The notes beneath the pieces are model-generated. The model was not told the DNA's origin. It saw nothing but the letters and a program-made list of their open reading frames with translations, and searched no databases. From the NCBI GenBank assembly GCA_021820645.1, contig JAKADJ010000009.1:1-20410 (forward strand): a DNA stretch of 20,410 bases. Reading direction: 5' to 3'. The position numbers and the translations under genes are program-made. The DNA is from Bacillota bacterium. GTDB taxonomy: Bacteria; Bacillota_E; Sulfobacillia; Sulfobacillales; Sulfobacillaceae. Shown here piece by piece: positions 13,937 to 20,410 of this stretch (position 1 is the stretch's first letter; every line of letters starts with the position of its first letter).

Positions 13937-16552
13937 TCAGTTTCCCTTACTGTTACTTGGGGAAGTTGAAGAAGACGGTGGGGATACGGGTGTCGTTGTT
14001 GGCCCGGGTACTGGAAGCGGGACGGACGAACTCGGGGACGGTGACGATGGTGATTGTGATGCACTCGTCGAGGGACTGGAAGTTTTGCCAGTCTTGCTAG
14101 TCTTGCTGGACGAGCTGCTGGGCTGACTTGGTTGCGCCGTCGGTGAGCAGGCCTTGGTGGGAGGCCAGTAGATATGGTCGGCGGGCAATGGTTTACCCGC
14201 GGACCAGTCAGGCTCTTTTTTCAAAAAGACGGACGTGACATACGGACCACAACCGGGCTGCCACAAGAGACTCGGATTAGATGCCACAACTTTTAGAGGG
14301 AAGTGGGAGTGGCCGATCGATGTTGGTTGCGTACCCTGAACAAACCAGGCCCCCTCAATTTGCCGAGACGGGGTGTACTGGCTCGCGATCTTGCCTGACG
14401 TCGTGCTTACATTCGGAACGTATACCACACCCGGTGGACGATAGAAATGAGTGACTGGGATATTTTCGGCCTGGTTCACCTTTTGCATGATGGTTTGCCA
14501 GATCGGCCCCGCTGCGACGTCTCCATACGCAGCTTGACCCTGTAATGTAAATGGTTGCGGGATTTCCCCATTGCGATTACCTTCCCAGACTCCGACCATC
14601 AGTTGTGGTTCATATCCCATGAACCACGCGTCTGCCTCTCCGTTGTTGGTGCCCGTTTTACCGGCGACCGGCCGCCCGATACCGAGATCAAAGCCCGTTG
14701 CCGTCTTTCCAGGACCGCCACCACCGGTGATAGCGGGGATGGGGTTTGGCGTGAATACTTTTTCCAGCATCTTAGTCATGACATAAGCCACTTGCGGACT
14801 AAATGCTGGTTTCCCATGCGGCGTGTTTTGATAAATGACTGCGCCATCTTGGTTCACCACTTTGGTGATCCAGATGGGTTTCATTCGTACCCCAGAGTTT
14901 GGGAACGTTGCATAAGCCTGGGTCATTTGCAAGGCATTTAAGCCCCCCGCTTGAAATCCACCAATGGCCGTGCCTAGTTGAGTGGCATCAACGGCTGGAA
15001 GATGAATACCGAATTTAGTGGCGGCAAAATTGAATCCGTATTGCTCTCCAATATCATGCAAAAGGTGCACGGCGACATCGTTGTCCGAGATGGCTAAGGC
15101 GTCTTGCAAGTCCATCCACCCGTGATACACATGGTCGTCATTGGACGGCCACCAGGTTCCGTGTACCTTAAATAGAGGGACATCCTGAATGGGTGTGGTC
15201 GGGGTATACCCCTTGGCAATAGCCGCGGTGTATTCCATCAAGGGTTTAATGGCGGAACCGGTGGACCGTTGAGTTTGGGGACTGGTCGCAAAGTCTTGTC
15301 CACCTCCGGCGGGATAACTCCGTTGCCCAATGACGGCTTCGATATAACCGTTTTTAGGATTTTCCACCACCACGGAAGCCTGAAGCGCCTGGTTGTTGCC
15401 AAAGTGGTAATTCATCCAATAAGTTACCGACTGCTGGGCGATGTTATACACGGTCGGATTTAATGCCGTGTATATCTTAAGACCGCCATTGTCAATCATG
15501 TTAGCGGTGTATCCCTTGGCCCGCAGGTCATTGATGACGTGTTGCACGTACCATGGGTAGTTGCCTAAGCCACTAACTCCCGTTGGAGTCACCGAACCGG
15601 GATGAAAATTCAGGGGAGCCTTATAGTCTGCAGCAGCTTCAGCCGGGGTTAAGTATCCGTACTTAGCCATGGCGTTTAACACTTGCAATTGCCGTTGCTT
15701 GGCTAGTTTCAAATTCACCAAAGGGTCGTAAAGTGAAGGGGCTTGCGGCAGGCCTGCTAACATGGCTGCCTGTGCGACGCTCAGCTTAGATGGAGGTATA
15801 CTGAAGTAGGCTTGGCTGGCGGCATCGATTCCACTCGCACCGTTGCCAAAGTAGACTTCATTTAAATACATGTCCAAAATTTGGGGCTTGGAATAGGTTC
15901 GAGCGAGTTCCAAGCCAATGAAGAACTCCTGCAGTTTGCGCTGAATGGTTTTCTTCGGGCTCAAATACAGATCCTTGGCTAATTGTTCGGTAATGGTGCT
16001 GGCCCCTTGGACTGCCGCGTGATGAATCGCATCCACAAGCGCGGCTCGTGCAATGGATTTTAAATCGAAACCGGGATTGGTGTAAAACGCGTGATCCTCA
16101 ATGGCCACGATGGCATGCTGCATGTTGGGAGAAATCGCGGTAATCGGGACACTGACTCGATTCACCGAACCATGCAAGGTGGCGATTTTTTGACCCGCCG
16201 CGTCGTAGACGGTAGAGTCTTGGCTCTGGCTATTTAAGGATACCAACGACGCCATGGGGGGTAAAGAGGTCCAAGCCGCGTACGACTCATACCCGGCATA
16301 GCCAAACCCCATCAACATCACCGCGCCGAACGCCACCAACGCCAAGCGACCCCACTTCACACGTCGACGAGCGCCACTCGGATTGGACGGCGTTGTCGTT
16401 TTAGGGGATTTAGTTTTCTCTACCGGTGTGCTGGCAGAGCGGCTGGGCTTCGCTACCGATTTCACTGGCGGGACGACTTTGAGCTTTCGGCCGCAAAAGC
16501 GGCAAAATTGAGATCCCGCGCTATTCTCTTGACCGCATTTTTGGCACCGCAA
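13937..16552 (-). CDS. Class A penicillin-binding protein (PBP1A type) with N-terminal zinc ribbon
   Basis: This 871-residue peptidoglycan synthase begins with a cytoplasmic zinc ribbon (Cys 3, 6, 17, 20), then a basic Pro/Ser/Thr linker and one transmembrane helix (about 69-88). The GT51 glycosyltransferase follows at about 115-310: EDHAFYTNPG with Glu152, GASTITEQLAKDLYL, and RKLQEFFIGLELA. The transpeptidase domain holds SAIK (433-436), SDN (489-491) and KTG (632-634). Two external cysteines (768, 802) could form a disulfide. A low-complexity Ser/Thr/Pro tail fills about 803-871. Differences from the usual GT51 motifs are Asn159 where His is common and Glu189 in TITEQ where Gln is common. 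The start is TTG at 16552, one base after the stop of the upstream gene, with AAGGAG 12 bases before it; only this start includes the zinc ribbon. Confidence 0.95.
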   Translation of the reverse strand: MRCQKCGQENSAGSQFCRFCGRKLKVVPPVKSVAKPSRSASTPVEKTKSPKTTTPSNPSGARRRVKWGRLALVAFGAVMLMGFGYAGYESYAAWTSLPPMASLVSLNSQSQDSTVYDAAGQKIATLHGSVNRVSVPITAISPNMQHAIVAIEDHAFYTNPGFDLKSIARAALVDAIHHAAVQGASTITEQLAKDLYLSPKKTIQRKLQEFFIGLELARTYSKPQILDMYLNEVYFGNGASGIDAASQAYFSIPPSKLSVAQAAMLAGLPQAPSLYDPLVNLKLAKQRQLQVLNAMAKYGYLTPAEAAADYKAPLNFHPGSVTPTGVSGLGNYPWYVQHVINDLRAKGYTANMIDNGGLKIYTALNPTVYNIAQQSVTYWMNYHFGNNQALQASVVVENPKNGYIEAVIGQRSYPAGGGQDFATSPQTQRSTGSAIKPLMEYTAAIAKGYTPTTPIQDVPLFKVHGTWWPSNDDHVYHGWMDLQDALAISDNDVAVHLLHDIGEQYGFNFAATKFGIHLPAVDATQLGTAIGGFQAGGLNALQMTQAYATFPNSGVRMKPIWITKVVNQDGAVIYQNTPHGKPAFSPQVAYVMTKMLEKVFTPNPIPAITGGGGPGKTATGFDLGIGRPVAGKTGTNNGEADAWFMGYEPQLMVGVWEGNRNGEIPQPFTLQGQAAYGDVAAGPIWQTIMQKVNQAENIPVTHFYRPPGVVYVPNVSTTSGKIASQYTPSRQIEGAWFVQGTQPTSIGHSHFPLKVVASNPSLLWQPGCGPYVTSVFLKKEPDWSAGKPLPADHIYWPPTKACSPTAQPSQPSSSSSKTSKTGKTSSPSTSASQSPSSPSPSSSVPLPVPGPTTTPVSPPSSSTSPSNSKGN

Positions 16553-16553
16553 G

Positions 16554-16994
16554 TTAGTCAGTCAACTCCTTTGGCTCTGATTTTTTGTCGGTAGGCACTG
16601 GAGAAATCGAAACGTAAATCGCGGCTAAAATTAGAATCAAGCCGAATAACAGCCAATCGAGTCCACGGGTGTGGCCCATTAGGCCCACCATAAATCCGAT
16701 CAAGCCGAACACGACCCCCCCGATGGCTAACACCCGATTCAGGCCGATTTGGCGTTTTCGAGGACCAGACCAAACCTGACCTATACGCGTAACGCCAGAG
16801 ATCCCGGCTTGGTAACCGCGACGCATCGCGTCAAGCCATGCGCGTCGGGAGCGCCCTTGGCTGCGGGACAGGACGGTCTCGTCGTCGGAAACGACTTCAG
16901 ACGGTTCGGCTTCGTTCAGAATCAAGTTTGTGCCACAACTGGGACAAAATACACTATCTACCGGAATGTCAGCACCACAACGTCGACAAAACAT
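16554..16994 (-). CDS. Zinc-ribbon protein with two transmembrane helices
   Basis: This 146-residue protein begins with a zinc ribbon (Cys 3, 6, 17, 20), followed by an acidic stretch and a basic stretch (RSQGRSRRAW) and two hydrophobic helices at about 87-107 and 112-131. The short polar tail has both charges. Such 'zinc-ribbon plus membrane' proteins are common in Gram-positive genomes and mostly uncharacterised. Its ATG at 16994 has GGGAGG (17006-17011) eleven bases upstream. It is the first gene of a two-gene unit with the PBP gene, which starts one base after its stop. Both products carry near-identical N-terminal Cys spacing, hinting at a shared partner or regulation. No specific function is recognised. 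Confidence 0.85.
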   Translation of the reverse strand: MFCRRCGADIPVDSVFCPSCGTNLILNEAEPSEVVSDDETVLSRSQGRSRRAWLDAMRRGYQAGISGVTRIGQVWSGPRKRQIGLNRVLAIGGVVFGLIGFMVGLMGHTRGLDWLLFGLILILAAIYVSISPVPTDKKSEPKELTD

Positions 16995-17027
16995 ACGGAC
17001 TTGATCCTCCCATCGAATCCATCAACT

Positions 17028-17063
17028 TATACTTCAGTATAGTGTTCGCCCGCCAAGCGCAAA
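17028..17063 (-). promoter_or_regulatory. Candidate promoter and dyad for the zinc-ribbon/PBP unit
   Basis: On the minus strand TTTGCG (17058-17063) and TATACT (17036-17041) are 16 bases apart, a modest promoter. The -10 box is one arm of a perfect 14-base dyad, TATACT-TC-AGTATA (17028-17041), which would overlap the transcription start and could be a repressor site. The predicted leader to the ATG at 16994 is about 35 bases. No other evidence is available. Confidence 0.4.
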
Positions 17064-17104
17064 TTAGAAAAATTGCATTGCTTAATGTGGCTTATTGTAG
17101 CATA

Positions 17105-17153
17105 GAAAACGCATAGGACACGCCATGGAGGAAGATGGCGCGGATCCCATGCG
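17105..17153 (-). terminator. Two-part stem-loop terminator after the HTH gene
   Basis: On the minus strand an outer stem of eight bases (CGCATGGG at 17153-17146 with CCTATGCG at 17117-17110, one G-U pair) encloses an inner stem CGCCAT/ATGGCG (17140-17135, 17126-17121). TTTTCT follows directly. This fits an intrinsic terminator for the HTH gene, insulating the zinc-ribbon/PBP unit. Confidence 0.7.
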
Positions 17154-17175
17154 TTGACAGTCGATGAAAGCGCGA

Positions 17176-17736
17176 CTATAAAGCGCGGATTAGTTGAAGA
17201 ATGATATATCGCGGTTGGGACTCGTGATCCACTTGCATCGACGTCGGATCTAATAACCAACGGGAAGAATCTTGTCTGCACACTAGGCGAATGAGAGGCT
17301 TTTCGAACAGAGGCTGGTAGCCTAGGCACCAGTGCACATCCTGATCCTCTTCACCCCAAGGGCCAAGAATCAACGAATCTAGGGGCAGGAATGGCCCGCT
17401 GACGGGGCCCGGGTAGCGCCACAGCCATTGGGCGCCGGAGGCGCCCGTTATGGGGAGTGTTTCACCCGACAAAATGGGATCGCCATTGGATCGAAATCCG
17501 GCCACCACGGGTACCCGGCCATATCGACTTCTTTGGTCTCGTGCCGGGCTGGAGGAGACACGATATTGACCACTAAGCACAGCACGCTTGAATCCATTTA
17601 GTCCATGAAACATTGTCTTGTCGACCCAGTAGTAAACACTTTTTTCTTCAGCGTAGCCCAGTTGACGCGCCAATTGCTTGGCCGTAATGAAAGGATCTTC
17701 TAAGATAAGTTGAGCCATTTGGTTTAGGACTCTCAT
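17176..17736 (-). CDS. Small HTH protein, possibly with an S24/LexA-like C-terminal fold
   Basis: This 186-residue protein starts at an ATG seven bases after AGGAGG (17744-17749). Residues about 16-56 (FITAKQLARQLGYAEEKSVYYW and on) look like a helix-turn-helix. From about 73 the sequence has the flavour of the LexA/phage-repressor S24 domain: VPVVAG (75-80), a strand SLILGP (121-126) in the place of a 'DLVLVDP'-type strand, and RLVCRQDSSRWLLDP (150-164) near the end. The catalytic Ser of a GDSM motif and a matching Lys are not visible, so any such domain would be inactive in self-cleavage. It is divergent from smc, with a terminator right behind it. The HTH call is moderate; the S24 idea is tentative and the regulated genes are unknown. 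Confidence 0.65.
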   Translation of the reverse strand: MRVLNQMAQLILEDPFITAKQLARQLGYAEEKSVYYWVDKTMFHGLNGFKRAVLSGQYRVSSSPARDQRSRYGRVPVVAGFRSNGDPILSGETLPITGASGAQWLWRYPGPVSGPFLPLDSLILGPWGEEDQDVHWCLGYQPLFEKPLIRLVCRQDSSRWLLDPTSMQVDHESQPRYIILQLIRAL

Positions 17737-17949
17737 TTCCCCGCCTCCTGCGTCCTATATTCCCTGTGGAGAATCAAAAAGCCTCTACCTGATTCATGGT
17801 AATTATCGACAATTGCTACAACCTTACTCCTTGCTGGGAAGGAATCTTTGGCCCTCGTGGCGAAAGTATTGGCTAACGAATCGAGTGCCCTGGGCTTTGT
17901 CGGGGGCTATGGGCATGGATTCAACTTCGGATTAGGGTGGAACATATCG
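17737..17949. other. Divergent intergenic region between the HTH gene and smc
   Basis: This 213-base region must hold the promoters of both the minus-strand HTH gene and plus-strand smc. I could not find a pair of boxes on either strand that I trust. The smc ribosome binding site AGGGTGG (17934-17940) is at the right end. Confidence 0.5.
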
Positions 17950-20410
17950 GTGCATTTAGCCAAAATTGATATTTACGGCTTTAAGTCCTTTGGTCAGGAA
18001 GTCCATATTGAATTGCCGTCGGGCGTGACGGCGCTCGTTGGTCCCAATGGGGGAGGAAAAAGCAATGTGGTCGATGCCATTCGCTGGGCCCTTGGAGAGC
18101 AAAGAGTTCGAGAACTAAGAGCAGAGCGGTGGGACGACCTGTTGTTCGCGGGAAATGGCCAACGCGCTGCCGCCCGTCTCGCTGAGGTTTCACTTCACTT
18201 TGATAACCAAGATGGTGCGATGTCTAACTGGCCGGAGACACTCACGGTCACTAGACGTTTGTATCGTCATGGTGAATCGGAGTACGTCATTAATGGACGT
18301 TCAGTGCGACTACGCGATGTGATGGACTTGTTTTTAGATAGCGGTGTTGGCCGCTTCAATTACGCGATCATTAGTCAAGGCCGGGTTGAGGGAGCCCTTA
18401 TGCAAAAGCCCAAAGACAGGCTAGAACAATTGGAAGAAGCTGCCGGGGTATCCCGTTACAAAGTACGTAAAATCGAGACGATGGCCCACTTGAAGGACGT
18501 TCAAAACAACATGGCTCGCTTGCAAGATCTCCAACAGGAAACTGGCCGTCAAATGGATGAGGTGCGGATCGCGGCGGAGCACGAACGGCAGTACTTGGAA
18601 TGGCAGACCGTGCGGACTCGATGGCAAAGCCGAGTAAAATCTACAGAATACCAACGCGATCAAACTCGGCTCATAGAACTTAAGACGCAAGAACAGCAAG
18701 CAGGAGCCACCATTGAGGATATGAACACCGAAATGTCTAGTCTCGAGAATCGGATCGAGGAGATTAAGACGCAAGAACGAAATTTGGCGGGGACCATGCA
18801 GACCCATGACCAAAGGGTTAGAGAAGCTGAGCAAGAAGCATGGCAACTTGATCAAGAGATGAGAGAGCGTCGATTACGGCTCGAAGCGTCGCACCGGGAA
18901 GAAGAGCGGCTCCGAGCAGAATTCGCCGAACTTGAACAACAAGCGGCTCTCTTAGATCAAGAGTCGCAGGCAGTCGAGGTCTCCATGCTGGACGACGAGG
19001 AGGACCGATTACGGGAAGAACATCGGGCGCTTAGTACACGTGTCGACAGCCTGCGTGCTGCTGTGGGGGCTCTCGAATCAAAAAAGGCGGAGCATGAACG
19101 GCGTATCTCTGAGGCAGCCGCTCGCCATGCAGAGATCGGGCTTGCCCTTTCACGGTGGCAAGGCGCCATGGGTGTCGATTCTCTTGAAGACCTAGTGGCG
19201 ACCCAACGTCGAAGGCGCGAGGAGGCGTTGCGTCTTGAACAGGACGTGCAAGGGCTCACCCAATTGCTCCAGGGACTTACGGAAAAAAGAACTAGCCTTC
19301 GCCAACGCATCGCGCAAGAGGAAAGCCAATTGACGCCGCTGCGACAGCGCCGTACACAAGGAGAAGCCCGTTTACGCGCCCTGCGTCAATTGGATGCCGA
19401 TGGGGAGGGCCTTCCTGGCGGTGTCCGCGCCGTGCTGAAGGCACATCGAGAGCACCGGCTTGATGGAATCCGAGGGACGGTAGGATCATTGATTGAGTCT
19501 GACCCGCAGGTGACCTTGGCGATTCAAATCGGCTTGGGAGGGGCTCAGAACGACATCATCGTAAATCGTGAGGTACAAGCGCGGCAAGCGGTAAAGTTTC
19601 TGCAGACCACTGCCCTGGGACGCGCCACATTCTTGCCATTAGACACCATACGAGCGGCGACCGTGGCGGAAAATGATAAGGCGCTCGGGGACCAGGCCGG
19701 AGTCATCGGTTGGGCGCTCGACCTGATCCGTTACGATCCAGCCATCGTTTCAGCGGTATCCCACGTATTGGGGCGGGTACTAGTCTTGAATACCTTGGAC
19801 GATGCGATGCGAATTGGCCCTCAGCATCGCTTTCGTTATAAGATGGTAACCCTAGACGGGCAATTGGTTCATGCAGGGGGAGCTATTACTGGGGGGCATC
19901 ATAGCCAACGCGACTCTCGGGTGATGCGCCGGATCGAAGTCGAAGCCTTGGTACAGCGGATAGCAGAAGAATCCGACGAGATTGCGAAGCGGGAAGATGC
20001 CCTGAGGGGAAGCCAAGATGAGTTAAGACAGTTGGAACCGGCCTTAGACGATATGCGAGAAAAGCTGAGCGAACGTCGCCAGCAATGGAATACCCTGCGC
20101 CAAGTCGAAAGTCGGCAATTGGAACTAGAGGATCCGAGTGTGTTGGAACAGGAATTTCTGGCACTGCAAGACATCCTGGCCAAAGAAGCGAGTCAACGTG
20201 ACCAGGTAGAAATCAGACGAGCGGCAGACGCGAGTCACCTTAAAGAGATGCAAATGGCTTTACAGGAAAGCCAAGAACGCCTCCGCGATGTGAACGCAAA
20301 CCGTCGCCAACAACAGATCCTCGTGGAGCGCATGGAGCAAGAACGTCGCCGTGTTCAGACACGACACGAGAGGCTTCGCCAACTCATGGCGGACGTGGAG
20401 CGCTCGCTTC
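17950..20410 (+). CDS. smc: Chromosome segregation protein SMC, 5' part
   Basis: The first 820 codons of smc are present and the frame runs off the window; family members are about 1,190 residues. SMC dimers with ScpA/ScpB compact and separate chromosomes. The N-terminal head shows [14 protein letters not shown], Walker [10 protein letters not shown] (31-39, with Gly where many have Ser), and the Q-loop IISQGRVE (Gln143). A long coiled coil rich in Glu, Arg and Gln spans about 160-480. The hinge domain spans about 486-651, from [10 protein letters not shown] to [10 protein letters not shown]. The returning coil follows. The C-terminal head (Walker B) is outside. The GTG at 17950 has AGGGTGG nine bases upstream and gives the canonical N-terminus, although the frame stays open to 17803. 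Confidence 0.95.
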   Translation, partial: MHLAKIDIYGFKSFGQEVHIELPSGVTALVGPNGGGKSNVVDAIRWALGEQRVRELRAERWDDLLFAGNGQRAAARLAEVSLHFDNQDGAMSNWPETLTVTRRLYRHGESEYVINGRSVRLRDVMDLFLDSGVGRFNYAIISQGRVEGALMQKPKDRLEQLEEAAGVSRYKVRKIETMAHLKDVQNNMARLQDLQQETGRQMDEVRIAAEHERQYLEWQTVRTRWQSRVKSTEYQRDQTRLIELKTQEQQAGATIEDMNTEMSSLENRIEEIKTQERNLAGTMQTHDQRVREAEQEAWQLDQEMRERRLRLEASHREEERLRAEFAELEQQAALLDQESQAVEVSMLDDEEDRLREEHRALSTRVDSLRAAVGALESKKAEHERRISEAAARHAEIGLALSRWQGAMGVDSLEDLVATQRRRREEALRLEQDVQGLTQLLQGLTEKRTSLRQRIAQEESQLTPLRQRRTQGEARLRALRQLDADGEGLPGGVRAVLKAHREHRLDGIRGTVGSLIESDPQVTLAIQIGLGGAQNDIIVNREVQARQAVKFLQTTALGRATFLPLDTIRAATVAENDKALGDQAGVIGWALDLIRYDPAIVSAVSHVLGRVLVLNTLDDAMRIGPQHRFRYKMVTLDGQLVHAGGAITGGHHSQRDSRVMRRIEVEALVQRIAEESDEIAKREDALRGSQDELRQLEPALDDMREKLSERRQQWNTLRQVESRQLELEDPSVLEQEFLALQDILAKEASQRDQVEIRRAADASHLKEMQMALQESQERLRDVNANRRQQQILVERMEQERRRVQTRHERLRQLMADVERSL

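Noticed and set aside
13798..14100. Plus-strand 100-residue ORF over the end of the PBP gene.
   Set aside because: It is the antisense shadow of the Ser/Thr/Pro-rich tail and the hairpins, with no ribosome binding site and no family resemblance.
17848..17949. In-frame TTG (17848) upstream of the smc GTG with a GGAAGG site, giving a 34-residue N-terminal extension.
   Set aside because: SMC proteins start at the strand read from the GTG ([14 protein letters not shown]), and the extension has no resemblance to the family. The GTG also has a ribosome binding site.
1..20410. CRISPR arrays, tandem repeats, toxin-antitoxin pairs, phage or defence islands.
   Set aside because: I saw no regularly spaced repeats, no matching gene pairs and no phage genes. 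The window is mainly housekeeping genes.

Overview
The window looks like a chromosomal segment of a Gram-positive (Firmicutes-type), moderately GC-rich bacterium. The evidence is FapR with its fatty-acid gene cluster, a four-cysteine zinc form of ribosomal protein L32, strong purine-rich ribosome binding sites, and frequent GTG/TTG starts. The protein style would fit a Sulfobacillus-like lineage, but that is an impression and not shown here.

Left part (1-10860, all + strand). This is housekeeping sequence. It opens with the 3' end of a beta-aspartyl dipeptidase gene (iadA), overlapped by a UbiB/ABC1-type atypical kinase gene. Next comes a consensus promoter driving a DUF177 protein and rpmF (L32), closed by an intrinsic terminator. 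A second unit starts with a promoter carrying a FapR-like dyad, then fapR, plsX, fabH, degV, fabD, fabG, acpP, fabF and rnc, ending at a strong terminator. These genes form a type II fatty acid synthesis and phospholipid-precursor cluster under the malonyl-CoA sensor FapR. A second strong promoter sits inside it, ahead of fabG. A DegV-type fatty-acid-binding protein lies between fabH and fabD, and no enoyl-ACP reductase or dehydratase gene is present.

Middle part (10860-17737). Many Firmicutes have rnc next to smc; here about 7 kb separates them. The segment begins with a poorly coding stretch holding nested dyads, a decayed IS3-type transposase tail and one or two doubtful small membrane ORFs. 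The rest reads on the minus strand: a zinc-ribbon membrane protein, a class A penicillin-binding protein with its own N-terminal cytoplasmic zinc ribbon, an ECF sigma factor with a single-pass membrane partner (probable anti-sigma factor), and a small HTH protein. The zinc-ribbon/PBP pair and the sigma/anti-sigma pair are separate units divided by a 0.5 kb hairpin-rich gap. The common theme is the cell envelope.

Right part (17950-20410, + strand). This is the first 820 codons of smc (ATPase head, coiled coil, hinge, start of the returning coil), running off the window.

I found no CRISPR array, rRNA, tRNA, complete mobile element or defence system. The most unusual items are the zinc-ribbon penicillin-binding protein next to a zinc-ribbon membrane protein, the large anti-sigma-like protein without a recognisable zinc anti-sigma motif, and DegV inside the fatty-acid operon.
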